A stretch of 64,000 nucleotides of DNA from Roseobacter denitrificans OCh 114 (lineage in GTDB: Bacteria; Pseudomonadota; Alphaproteobacteria; Rhodobacterales; Rhodobacteraceae). The stretch's first letter is position 1; each line of letters starts with the position of its first letter. The DNA lies in NCBI RefSeq assembly GCF_000014045.1, contig NC_008209.1:705001-769000 (forward strand), read 5' to 3'. The notes beneath the pieces are model-generated. The model was given only the letters and a program-made list of their open reading frames with translations, ran no database searches and was not told the DNA's origin. The translations under genes and the position numbers were made by a program. Shown piece after piece: positions 52,046 through 60,085 of this stretch.

Positions 52046-53779
52046 CTACTCTGCTGCGGCGCGCGGGTGATCTGCCAGGGTGGTCCATGCGTCGTTCTGT
52101 GACAGGAATATCTGGCCGTTTAGATCATCGATCAGGTGCGACCGCTTCAAACGATCCATCACGGGGCCTTTGACCTCGGAGAGATGCAAGCCGACATCCA
52201 TATCCTTAAGGCGCGCGTTCACTGCCTCCAGGCTTTCTAGGGCGGAATAATCCACCTCATTAACCGCAGAGAACATCAGGACGACATGTGCAATGCTGCA
52301 GCCTTCGATCACGCGGGACTGGATCAGATCTTCTAGAAAACGCGCATTGACGAAATAGAGGCTCTCGTCCACCCGCAGGCAAAGCACGCGCGGATCGGTC
52401 TCGACCTCGTGGCGCAAAATGTTGCGAAAGTGCTCACTGCCGGGGACACGACCGACCTCGGCCACATGGGGGCGTGACGTCTTGTAAAGGTGCAGCAGGA
52501 CGGATGTAATCACCCCCGCCGCGACGCCGACCTCCACGCCAAGCGTGAGGGTCAGCACGATGGTCGCGGCCACGGCCGTAAAATCGGCGCGGCTGTAGGC
52601 CCATGTTTTCTTGAGGATCGACAGGTCAACCAACGATAGCACCGCCACGATGATTGTCGCGGCCAGTGTGGCGTTCGGCAGGAAGAAGACCAAGGGTGTG
52701 AGCGAGACAGCTGCAATCGCAAGACCAATAGCAGTGAAGGCCCCGGCGGCTGGTGTTTCTGCGCCTGCGTCGAAGTTGACAACAGATCGTGCGAACCCAC
52801 CGGTCACTGGGTAACCGCCTGTGAACGCCGCCCCAAGGTTCGCCGCACCCAAACCGATCAACTCCTGATCGGGATTGATGCATTGGCGTTTCTTCGCAGC
52901 AAGGGTTTGGGCAACCGACACAGATTCAACAAACCCGATGATCGAGATCAGGATCGCAGGCACCAAGAGCGCTTGCAAGAGGTCCAGAGAGAACCCAGGC
53001 AAAGTCAGTGGGGGCAAGCTTTGTGGGACTTCGCCCACGATCTTCACCCCTTGCCCCGCCAGATCGAATGCCCAGACTGCGACAGTCGTGCCAACGACGG
53101 CGACAACAGGCCCCGCCTTCGTCGCGATATCAGCCATCGTTGCAGAGGCTCCAAGCCGCGTTAAAAATGGTTTCAGGCCCTTACGAACCCAAAACAAGAA
53201 AGCCGTCGCCGTTGCGCCAATAATCACCGTGATCCAGTTCACCTCGTTCAGATGAGCCCCGATGGCTAACAGTATCTCAGGCAGCGTATGCCCATGAGCT
53301 GAGACGCCAAGAATGTGTTTCAACTGGCTGGTCGCAATCAGAATGCCCGAGGCTGTGATAAACCCCGCAATCACCGGATGGCTAAGGAAATTCGCCAGAA
53401 ACCCCAGCCGGAACACGCCCATCAACACCAGAAAACCGCCCGACAGAAAGGCGAGCGTGAGGGCTGCAATCGCATAACCCGCCGTACCTTGTTCTGCGAC
53501 CTGACCGATGGCTGAAGCCGTCAGAAGCGAGACGACGGCAACAGGCCCCACTGCCAACGCCCTGCTGGTCCCGAACAGCGCATAGAGCACGATGGGCGCG
53601 ATGGAGGCGTAGATCCCAGCCTCGGGCGGCAGACCTGCCAAGAGTGCATAGGCGAGGCTTTGCGGAATCAGCATGATCGTGACGATCACCGCCGCGATCA
53701 TATCGTTGGAAAACGCTTTGCGGTCGTAGGTCCGGCCCCAGTCGAAAACGGGCATATATCGGCGCAGAGGGTGGGTCAT
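52046..53779 (-). CDS. SulP-family inorganic anion transporter with STAS domain
   Basis: About 577 residues from ATG 53779. The SulP signature AAVIVTIMLIPQSLAYALLAGLPPEAGIYAS covers TM1-TM2 (cited near 30-60) and PVTGGFARSVVNFDAGAETPAAG the TM8 region; VNARFLEDLI... and the STAS domain with VLMFSAVNEVDYSALESLEAV is at about 455-560. SulP proteins move sulfate, bicarbonate or sulfite-like anions. In this operon, after ETHE1, export of sulfite or sulfate produced from persulfide is a reasonable inference. A TTG four codons upstream is possible as start. Confidence 0.9.
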   Translation of the reverse strand: MTHPLRRYMPVFDWGRTYDRKAFSNDMIAAVIVTIMLIPQSLAYALLAGLPPEAGIYASIAPIVLYALFGTSRALAVGPVAVVSLLTASAIGQVAEQGTAGYAIAALTLAFLSGGFLVLMGVFRLGFLANFLSHPVIAGFITASGILIATSQLKHILGVSAHGHTLPEILLAIGAHLNEVNWITVIIGATATAFLFWVRKGLKPFLTRLGASATMADIATKAGPVVAVVGTTVAVWAFDLAGQGVKIVGEVPQSLPPLTLPGFSLDLLQALLVPAILISIIGFVESVSVAQTLAAKKRQCINPDQELIGLGAANLGAAFTGGYPVTGGFARSVVNFDAGAETPAAGAFTAIGLAIAAVSLTPLVFFLPNATLAATIIVAVLSLVDLSILKKTWAYSRADFTAVAATIVLTLTLGVEVGVAAGVITSVLLHLYKTSRPHVAEVGRVPGSEHFRNILRHEVETDPRVLCLRVDESLYFVNARFLEDLIQSRVIEGCSIAHVVLMFSAVNEVDYSALESLEAVNARLKDMDVGLHLSEVKGPVMDRLKRSHLIDDLNGQIFLSQNDAWTTLADHPRAAAE

Positions 53780-53883
53780 CGTTCTATCCAAATTTGGCAG
53801 GTGGGCTCATCTGTTCGCATAAGGACCCACCCGCCAGAGGCGCGCTGCAGGTCGGGAACGAGCACGCGCCATATCCTCGCAGC

Positions 53884-55563
53884 CTACTCTGCCGCAACTT
53901 TGAGTTTTTCAGGCTTGGCCATCCATTCCTTGCCCTTCAGCATCGCCTTCCAATAGATCGGCGGCAGCATTTTTTCCTTCAGGAACCAGGCCAATCGTGT
54001 CGGCTTTGTTCCGTCCAGAAGGAAGGATGGGAAGCTGGGCTTAAGCACACCGCCATAGCCAAACTCCGCAAGCACAATTTTACCTCGCTCGACTGTTAGC
54101 GGGCACGACCCGTATCCGTCATAGGCTGCCGTAGGGGAGCGGCCCGCGATATCAGCCACGATGTTGTCTGCGACCGTGGGTGCCTGCTTGCGCGCCGCAG
54201 CAGCCGTTTTGGCATTGGGTGCATTCATCACATCGCCAAGCGACCAGATGTTGTCGAAGCTTTTATGGCGCAGCGTGGCCTGATCGACATCAACCCAGCC
54301 TGCCGCATCTGCAAGGGGCGACACGCGGATGAAGTCTGGGGCGACCTGCGGCGGGCAGACATGCATCATGTCGAAATCAACCGTGACGGTCTCGGGGTCC
54401 GTGTCTGGCTTGGCGATCTTGAACGTCGCCGTCTTGGCAGGGCCATCTACGGCCACCAGATTATGGAAAAAGTTCAAGGTGGCGTCATATTTCTCGACGT
54501 ATTTCTCCAAGGCTGGCACGTAGTCTTTCACCCCAAACAGCACACCGCCTGCATTCATGAACTGAATGTCGATATTCTTGAGTGCCCCGTTGCGGAACCA
54601 TGCATCACCGGACAAATACATCGCCTTTTGCGGCGCACCGGCGCATTTGATCGGCATCGGCGGCTGGGTGAACAGCGCGCGGCCCTCTTTCAACTCCCGA
54701 ACCAACTGCCAGGTGTAAGGCGCAAGGTCGTAGCGGTAATTCGAGGTCACGCCATTGCGGCCGAGAGTTTCCTCCAAGCCCTCAACCGCCTCCCAATCCA
54801 GCTTCAGACCGGGACAGACGACGAGCCGGTCGTATTTCACGACCCGGCACCCGTCGAGGATGACCGCGTTGTTCTCAGGCTCAAACGCAGCCACCGCTGA
54901 CTTGATCCATTTCACGCCACGCGGAATGAGCGAGCCCATTGTTTTCGCGGTCTCAGACGCCTCAAAGATGCCGCCGCCAACCATCGTCCAGCCGGGCTGG
55001 TAATAGTGAATGTCCGCTGGGTCGATGATGGCAATAGAAAGGTTCGATTTACGGGACTGAAGGCTCGCTGCTATAGAGACACCGCCCGCACCGCCGCCAA
55101 CGATCACCACGTCATACTGGGCGTCGCCAGTATCAGTTGGGGTTTTGCCCCCATTCGCAATGCGCCTCGCGACACCGTTCATGTCGTAGCCTGCAGCTTT
55201 GGTCGCCGCGAGGATTTCGGGCATGGGCCGCTTCTTGCTTTCATGAAAGGACCAAAGCGTGGCCGAGCGCGTGCCGGTCCGGCAATAGGCCAGGACGGGA
55301 CGCGGCAGAACCGAAAGCGCTGTGCCAAAGGCTTCTACATCGGCATCCTGCACCATACCCGATTGCACAGGAACGTATGCCGCTTTGATTCCGGCGGCGT
55401 TCGCAGCTGCCTCAATTTCTTCGAAACTTGGCTGATCCGCGCCTTCGCCATCCGGGCGGTTGCAAATAATGGCGCGGAATCCTGCAGCCTTGATCTCGGC
55501 CATATCGTCGGCGGTGATCTGCGGGGTGACTGACGTCTTGTTTGTGAGGGTTTTGAAATCCAT
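53884..55563 (-). CDS. DUF442 phosphatase-like domain fused to sulfide:quinone oxidoreductase
   Basis: 559 residues. Residues 1-115 are a DUF442/TIGR01244 domain with the Cys-Arg loop AYCRTGTRS (C94, R99), found in the Blh sulfur proteins. Residues 150-559 are a type II (mitochondrial-like) sulfide:quinone oxidoreductase: FAD motif GGGAGG at 156-161, then HYYQPGWTMVGGG, PIKCAGAPQKAMYL with the redox Cys, HVCPPQVAPDFI and LGDVMNAPNAKTAAA. It oxidises sulfide to persulfide and passes electrons to the quinone pool. It follows the persulfide dioxygenase gene by 11 bp and precedes sulP. Start MDFKTLTN chosen by homology. Confidence 0.92.
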   Translation of the reverse strand: MDFKTLTNKTSVTPQITADDMAEIKAAGFRAIICNRPDGEGADQPSFEEIEAAANAAGIKAAYVPVQSGMVQDADVEAFGTALSVLPRPVLAYCRTGTRSATLWSFHESKKRPMPEILAATKAAGYDMNGVARRIANGGKTPTDTGDAQYDVVIVGGGAGGVSIAASLQSRKSNLSIAIIDPADIHYYQPGWTMVGGGIFEASETAKTMGSLIPRGVKWIKSAVAAFEPENNAVILDGCRVVKYDRLVVCPGLKLDWEAVEGLEETLGRNGVTSNYRYDLAPYTWQLVRELKEGRALFTQPPMPIKCAGAPQKAMYLSGDAWFRNGALKNIDIQFMNAGGVLFGVKDYVPALEKYVEKYDATLNFFHNLVAVDGPAKTATFKIAKPDTDPETVTVDFDMMHVCPPQVAPDFIRVSPLADAAGWVDVDQATLRHKSFDNIWSLGDVMNAPNAKTAAAARKQAPTVADNIVADIAGRSPTAAYDGYGSCPLTVERGKIVLAEFGYGGVLKPSFPSFLLDGTKPTRLAWFLKEKMLPPIYWKAMLKGKEWMAKPEKLKVAAE

Positions 55564-55574
55564 CTGTTTGCTCC

Positions 55575-56456
55575 TCACAGTCCGTTTACGGGCACTTTGA
55601 GCATCGGGTTGCCGTCCTTGTCGGTCGGCACCTCGCCCGCGCGCATGTTCACTTGCAAGGACGGGATGATCAGCTTTGGCATATCCAGCTGCGCATCGCG
55701 TTCGGTGCGGAACTTAACGAACTCTTCCTTCGTCTTGCCGCCGCCTACGTGGATGTTGTGCGCTTTTTCTTCGCCGACCGTGGTTTCCCACTGAATGTCG
55801 CGCCCGTTCGGGCCGTAGTCGTGGCACATGAACAGTCTCGTCTCGTCAGGCAGGGCGAGCACTTTCTGGATGCTGTCGTAAAGCTCACCCGCGTCACCTC
55901 CGGGAAAGTCAGCGCGGGCAGAACCGCCATCAGGCATAAACAGCGTATCGCCGACAAAGGCCGCATCCCCCATCACATGAACCATGCAGGCGGGCGTGTG
56001 GCCCGGTGTGTACATCGCGAAGGCTTGCATATTGCCGATCTGGTAGGTGTCGCCATCTTCAAATAGCGCATCAAACTGCGACCCGTCACGCTGGAACTCG
56101 GTGCCCTCGTTGAAGACTTTGCCGAAGGTATCCTGAACCATCATAATCTTTGATCCGATGCCGATCCTGCCGCCCAATTTGTCTTGGATGTAAGGGGCAG
56201 CACTCAGGTGGTCGGCATGGACATGGGTCTCGATAATCCATTCCAGTTTAAGACCTTGCGCTTTAATCTGTCCGATCAATTCGTCCGCATGGTCATAGGT
56301 AATCCGTCCAGCCGCATAATCGATGTCCATGACGCTATCGACGATGGCGCAGGCGTTCGATGATGGGTCCTTCACGATGTAGCTGATCGTGTTCGTGGCC
56401 TCGTCGAAAAAGGCCTGAACCTGAGGTTTGATGCTCATATTGACGGGGTACGTCAT
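55575..56456 (-). CDS. persulfide dioxygenase, ETHE1-like (Blh) metallo-beta-lactamase fold
   Basis: 293 residues. The metal motif THVHADHLSAAPYI (about 77-90) with further His in YTPGHTPACMVH (about 149-160), Asp in VGDTLFMPDGGSARADFPGG, and a C-terminal MCHDYGPNGR ligand give the ETHE1/Blh mononuclear iron site. It oxidises glutathione persulfide to sulfite. It lies between the PmpB membrane protein and the SQR fusion, all on the minus strand. The fold could also be a plain hydrolase, but the operon strongly supports persulfide dioxygenase. Confidence 0.92.
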   Translation of the reverse strand: MTYPVNMSIKPQVQAFFDEATNTISYIVKDPSSNACAIVDSVMDIDYAAGRITYDHADELIGQIKAQGLKLEWIIETHVHADHLSAAPYIQDKLGGRIGIGSKIMMVQDTFGKVFNEGTEFQRDGSQFDALFEDGDTYQIGNMQAFAMYTPGHTPACMVHVMGDAAFVGDTLFMPDGGSARADFPGGDAGELYDSIQKVLALPDETRLFMCHDYGPNGRDIQWETTVGEEKAHNIHVGGGKTKEEFVKFRTERDAQLDMPKLIIPSLQVNMRAGEVPTDKDGNPMLKVPVNGL

Positions 56457-56486
56457 GCTGTTTCCTCCAAAAGCAAAGTCTAGTGT

Positions 56487-56915
56487 CTAGGTAGCGGCCT
56501 TTTCTGGCGCGGCGGGAAGCAGACGGCGGACGTAGAAACCTGCTGTCACGGCAATCAGAAAAAGGGCGACTTCCCATCGGCCTGTCCCGAGTGCGGGGAT
56601 GGCAGCGCCTGGGCAAAAGCCCGCGATGCCCCATCCGATGCCAAACAGGGCCGATCCGCCGATGAGTTTGGTGTCGATGAGCGTCGAAGTTGGCACTTGA
56701 AAGCGCTGTTCGAACAGCGGTTTGGACCGACGCCACACCAGCCGGTACCCGAAGAATGTCACAACCAACGCGCCGCCCATGACAAACATCAGGCTGGGGT
56801 CCCATGTCCCGGCAATATCAAAGAAGTTCAGAACCTTGGCCGGATCCATCATGCCAGAGATCGCAATACCTGTGCCAAAGACAAGGCCGGTCAGAAGTGA
56901 AAAAAGGTGCTTCAT
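56487..56915 (-). CDS. YeeE/YedE-family sulfur-compound transport protein (PmpB/DUF6691)
   Basis: 142 residues, four membrane helices. GTGIAISGMMDPAKVLNFFDIAG (about 14-36) and GIGWGIAGFCPGAAIPALGTG (about 91-111) with the conserved Cys in GFCPG are the family signature. These small proteins transport thiosulfate or persulfide-like sulfur and come in pairs. It sits one base from its partner PmpA. Confidence 0.9.
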   Translation of the reverse strand: MKHLFSLLTGLVFGTGIAISGMMDPAKVLNFFDIAGTWDPSLMFVMGGALVVTFFGYRLVWRRSKPLFEQRFQVPTSTLIDTKLIGGSALFGIGWGIAGFCPGAAIPALGTGRWEVALFLIAVTAGFYVRRLLPAAPEKAAT

Positions 56916-56916
56916 C

Positions 56917-57348
56917 TCAGGCTCCGAACACGTGACGGATCAGGAAAACGGTAATGGTGGCGGTCGCCATGAAAGTCGGTACAGCCACGAGCGAACGAAG
57001 CGACAGCCGCGATAGGCCGCAGACCCCATGACCGGAGGTGCAGCCGGATCCCTGGCTTGCGCCAAGGCCGACAATAACGCCGCCGACAATGATCATCGCG
57101 GGGCTAACCGGGACCGTCAGCGCGGGCATCGCGCCCGTGACCGCAAAGATCAGCCCGGGGGCGAAGATCATGCCGAGGATCAAGGCGAGGCGCCACGTCA
57201 ACTCGTCCCGGTTTTCGACGAATACCGCGCCGGAGAGGATTCCGGTGGCACCAAAGATCCGGCCAAGGCCAAGCATCAGCAGAACCGCCCCGAGGCCGAT
57301 GAGCAGACCGCCCCCAAGGGACGCGAAAGGTGTGAACGCCGTTTCCAT
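56917..57348 (-). CDS. YeeE/YedE-family sulfur-compound transport protein (PmpA)
   Basis: 143 residues, four membrane helices. GGGLLIGLGAVLLMLGLGRIFGATGILSG (about 12-40) and GLGASQGSGCTSGHGVCGLSRLS (about 97-119) with the SGCTSGHGVCG motif are typical; the two Cys are thought to carry sulfur. Partner of the following PmpB gene. Confidence 0.9.
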   Translation of the reverse strand: METAFTPFASLGGGLLIGLGAVLLMLGLGRIFGATGILSGAVFVENRDELTWRLALILGMIFAPGLIFAVTGAMPALTVPVSPAMIIVGGVIVGLGASQGSGCTSGHGVCGLSRLSLRSLVAVPTFMATATITVFLIRHVFGA

Positions 57349-57352
57349 GTTT

Positions 57353-57565
57353 TTAGGTCCGGCAGGTCTTGATGCCCAAGATGGAATAGATCGGGCACAT
57401 TCGGGTCGCGGCGACGATCAACATCACTGCCCCGACAATCGCTGCGCCATACTTCAGAAGCGCCCCGTCAAAAGCGGGCAGCCCGCTGAAAAAGGCAAGG
57501 TAGAGCAACCCAACGCCAAGGGCTGCGCGAAGGATGCGGTCAATGGTTCCGACATTGCTGGTCAT
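57353..57565 (-). CDS. DUF2892 small membrane protein (YgaP-like)
   Basis: 70 residues from ATG 57565, which has GGAGAA seven bases upstream. The N-terminal NVGTIDRILRAALGVGLLYLAF and the tail CPIYSILGIKTCRT with two Cys are the DUF2892 plan: two helices packed on the membrane, as in the C-terminal domain of the rhodanese YgaP. First gene of the sulfur operon, directly downstream of the 15-bp palindrome. Confidence 0.88.
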   Translation of the reverse strand: MTSNVGTIDRILRAALGVGLLYLAFFSGLPAFDGALLKYGAAIVGAVMLIVAATRMCPIYSILGIKTCRT

Positions 57566-57621
57566 CGTGTTCTCCAATCTGATAACTTGGAGAACAGATA
57601 TAACTTTGATTTACCTGCTTC

Positions 57622-57636
57622 AGTGACATTGTCACT
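57622..57636. promoter_or_regulatory. 15-bp palindrome AGTGACATTGTCACT, copy 1
   Basis: Perfect 7-bp arms around one central base. Its centre lies 64 bp upstream of the DUF2892 start; a possible -10 (TATATC on the minus strand, about 57597-57603) puts the site close to -41, the class II position for Crp/Fnr activators. The identical 15 bp occur at 58839-58853. Confidence 0.8.
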
Positions 57637-57657
57637 TAACCTGCAAAAAGCTGAATA

Positions 57658-58320
57658 TCAGGCTGAGGCGGCGAGTGCTTTCAGCGCCGGTTTGTCCAGC
57701 AACGCAATGCGGCCACGCGATTGTGCGATCATCTCACGCTTCTGGAAATCCTGCAGGATTCGGCTGATGACTTCGCGCGCGGTGCCCAACTCGCTGGCCA
57801 GTTGCTGGTGCGTGGCCGCGACTTCCTTGAAATCACCCGCCAAGGTCAGGAGCCGCTCTGCCAGACGCACATCCATATGTCCGAAGGCGACGTCATCCAC
57901 AACGCGCAGCAGGTCGATCAACCGCCTGGAATAAGCGGCAAAGACGAACTTTCGAAATGCTTCCTCTTCGGCCACCAGCCTGTCAAAAGCCAGCTTCGGC
58001 AGAACGATGGCGGTGATATCAGTCTCCGCGATGCCTTCCGCATTGTAGGCCTCTTCGGCCAACATGCAGGCGGTCGTCAAAACGCAACTTTCACCCGCAT
58101 CCACGCGATAGAGCACGATATCCCGGCCCGTATCCGAGCTTTGCGATACACGGATGCGGCCATCGTACAAAAAGAAAAGGCTGTCGGGAATGTTCGTCGG
58201 TCCAAAGACTTGCGCGCCTGCGGGCAATTCGATTTTGCGCGCAACCTTCGACAGACGGTCTCGCACAGCACGTGGCAAGGCCGCCGTGCCCTGGAACCGC
58301 TCGGTCCAATCAGCGATCAT
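57658..58320 (-). CDS. Crp/Fnr-family transcription regulator
   Basis: 220 residues. N-terminal cyclic-nucleotide-binding beta-roll (about 15-125) without the FNR iron-sulfur cysteine cluster or cAMP-binding RS pair; instead two cysteines spaced as C79-x5-C85 (ESCVLTTACMLAEE) lie in the effector region. Dimer helix about 125-150. C-terminal HTH_Crp with VAATHQQLASELGTAREVISRILQDF as recognition unit (about 168-193). It overlaps the Rrf2 gene by 4 bp and sits between the two copies of the AGTGACATTGTCACT palindrome, so it is the best candidate to bind them. The thiol pair could sense persulfide or redox state; this is inference. Confidence 0.9.
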   Translation of the reverse strand: MIADWTERFQGTAALPRAVRDRLSKVARKIELPAGAQVFGPTNIPDSLFFLYDGRIRVSQSSDTGRDIVLYRVDAGESCVLTTACMLAEEAYNAEGIAETDITAIVLPKLAFDRLVAEEEAFRKFVFAAYSRRLIDLLRVVDDVAFGHMDVRLAERLLTLAGDFKEVAATHQQLASELGTAREVISRILQDFQKREMIAQSRGRIALLDKPALKALAASA

Positions 58321-58787
58321 CGCGCATTTCGCATCGGTGCGACGATGCCCTCCTCAAGCGGGGCAATGCGCGCCAGCAGATCATCCCGGTTCGCCGCAAT
58401 ATCGGCAAGCGTCAGATCATCCAGAACATCCATGAATGCACGCGTCGCTTTTTGCAGGGCGCGGGACAGCTTGCAGATACCGATCAACGGGCAGGTGTTT
58501 TTTTCGGGGTTGAAACACTCGACAAGGTCCAGCGGACCTTCTGTCAAACGCACGACGTCGCCGATCACGATCTCTTTTGCGGGCTTGCCCAAGCGGAAGC
58601 CGCCATTACGGCCCCGTTGCGTGACGACATAGCCTGCAACACCCAGTTCATGCACGATCTTGACGATATGCGGCCGGGCCAACCCGTGGACGCGGACGAC
58701 ATCATCAACCCGGATCAATTCCGGAGATTTGAGTGCGGCCAGCTGCAAGGACCGCAGGGCGAAATTCGTATAAGACGTCAGTTTCAT
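58317..58787 (-). CDS. Rrf2-family regulator, NsrR-like
   Basis: 156 residues. MKLTSYTNFALRSLQL and ARPHIVKIVHELGVAGYVVTQRGRNGGFRLGKP form the winged helix (cited as residues 1-70). Three cysteines C91, C99 and C105 (CFNPEKNTCPLIGICKL) match the iron-sulfur cluster ligands of NsrR/IscR. NsrR represses nitric-oxide and respiration genes and is released by NO. Cotranscribed with the downstream Crp/Fnr gene and divergent from the peroxiredoxin-bd oxidase operon. Confidence 0.88.
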   Translation of the reverse strand: MKLTSYTNFALRSLQLAALKSPELIRVDDVVRVHGLARPHIVKIVHELGVAGYVVTQRGRNGGFRLGKPAKEIVIGDVVRLTEGPLDLVECFNPEKNTCPLIGICKLSRALQKATRAFMDVLDDLTLADIAANRDDLLARIAPLEEGIVAPMRNAR

Positions 58788-58805
58788 AGCATCTACTTAC
58801 CACAA

Positions 58806-58820
58806 ACTTATATTGTAAGT
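58806..58820. promoter_or_regulatory. short inverted repeat upstream of the Rrf2 gene
   Basis: ACTTA-TATTG-TAAGT, 19-33 bp upstream of the Rrf2 start. The location fits an autoregulatory Rrf2/NsrR site, but the match to known NsrR sites is weak. Confidence 0.35.
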
Positions 58821-58838
58821 ATATCTTTTTGCAAGTTG

Positions 58839-58853
58839 AGTGACATTGTCACT
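58839..58853. promoter_or_regulatory. 15-bp palindrome AGTGACATTGTCACT, copy 2
   Basis: Identical to the site at 57622-57636. It lies in the divergent region between the Rrf2 gene (minus) and the peroxiredoxin gene (plus), 62 bp upstream of the latter's ATG, where an activator could contact the promoter of the bd oxidase operon. Confidence 0.8.
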
Positions 58854-58907
58854 GAACTCCGGCGGAGCGGCTCCTAGTTCAGGCTCAGACAATCAAAGGA
58901 GAGCAAG

Positions 58908-59546
58908 ATGACACTTCTGCTTGGCGACATTGTTCCTAACTTCAAGGCAGACACCACAACCGGCCCCATCTAGTTTCACGACTGGATCGGGGATGACTGG
59001 GCATTCTTTTTCAGCCACCCGGCAGATTTTACGCCCGTTTGCACCACCGAAATGGGGCGCACAGCACAACTGGCCGAAGACTTTGCCAAACGCGGTGTAA
59101 AACCGATTGGCATCAGCACCGATGGCGTGAGTGAGCACCTTAAATGGATCGAGGATGTGAACGACACCCAGAACACAACATTGCGGTTCCCCATTGTTGC
59201 AGACCCGGATTGTGAGATCGCAAAGCTTTATGAAATGCTCCATCCCGGTGAATCTGAAACTGCCGCCGTTCGGTCCGTCTTCATCATCGACCCTGACAAA
59301 AAGCTGCGTTTGTCGATGACCTACCCGATGAGTGTCGGGCGCAACTTTGATGAAATCCTGCGTGTGATCGATGCGTTGCAGACGGGTGATGCGAAGGGCG
59401 TCGCGCTTCCTGCCGATTGGCGGCCCGGAGGCCGCGCGATCATCCCGCCATCTGTGTCGAATGCAGAGGCGACAGCCAAGTTTCCGCAAGGCTTCGAGGA
59501 AATCCGCCCGTATCTGCGCACTGTGGACCTGAACGCCGAAGCCTAA
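58908..59546 (+). pseudogene. 1-Cys peroxiredoxin (AhpC/TSA, Prx6 type), amber codon at codon 22
   Basis: 212 codons. A GGAGAG site precedes the ATG. The frame reads MTLLLGDIVPNFKAD...GPI, then TAG (58971-58973), then FHDWIGDDWAFFFSHPADFTPVCTTE with the peroxidatic Cys, and the rest of a normal Prx6-type protein to 59546 (SVFIIDPDKKLRLSMTYP, ...LRTVDLNAEA). The family usually has GxIxFHDWxG here, so a sense codon such as CAG or CGG has become TAG. Reinitiation at later ATGs would lose the catalytic Cys. Either a single-base pseudogene, sequencing error or readthrough. Confidence 0.88.
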
Positions 59547-59582
59547 TCGGTTTTGACCCTCAACATATCGGAGAGAACACCC

Positions 59583-60014
59583 ATGAAGACGTTTCTACTC
59601 GCACTAACAACTGCACTTGGCCTCAGCTCTGTCGCGCAGGCCGAAGATACCCCGAACCTCGTGACGATACTGGCTTCTGGGGAGCCTCAAACGCAATTGA
59701 TGAGTATGGTGCTCACCATGCAGTCCATGCAGCAGGGATCAAACGCGCATATCTTACTTTGCGGACCAGCTGGTGACCTTGCGCTGAAGGAGGCACCGGC
59801 CTCTGCCACGGCACCACAAGCGCCGCGCGATATGAGCCCACAGAGATTGATGCAAAACATCATGCAAAGTGGGGCCACAGTCGAAGTATGTGCGATCTAC
59901 CTGCCAAACAAAGGCGTTGAACCGACAGCGTTGCTGGATGGGATAACAGCCGCCGCGCCACCCGAGATGGCCGCGCGGATGCTGGCACCCAACACACGGA
60001 TCATGTCGTTCTGA
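59583..60014 (+). CDS. exported DsrE/DsrF-like protein
   Basis: 143 residues from ATG 59583, with GGAGAGAACACCC upstream. Signal peptide of about 20 residues (LGLSSVAQA|ED). The mature part PNLVTILASGEPQTQLMSMVLTMQSMQQGSNAHILLCGPAGDLAL and TVEVCAIYLPNKGV carry the DsrE-fold strands and the Cys of the active loop. DsrE-like proteins move persulfide sulfur. Located between peroxiredoxin and the bd oxidase, it links them with sulfur metabolism in the periplasm. Confidence 0.8.
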   Translation: MKTFLLALTTALGLSSVAQAEDTPNLVTILASGEPQTQLMSMVLTMQSMQQGSNAHILLCGPAGDLALKEAPASATAPQAPRDMSPQRLMQNIMQSGATVEVCAIYLPNKGVEPTALLDGITAAAPPEMAARMLAPNTRIMSF

Positions 60015-60085
60015 ACAATATGAAAAACACGGGCTATGGCGGGGCACTGCCATAGTCCGTCACTTTGCAGGATTGAGAGTTTACC

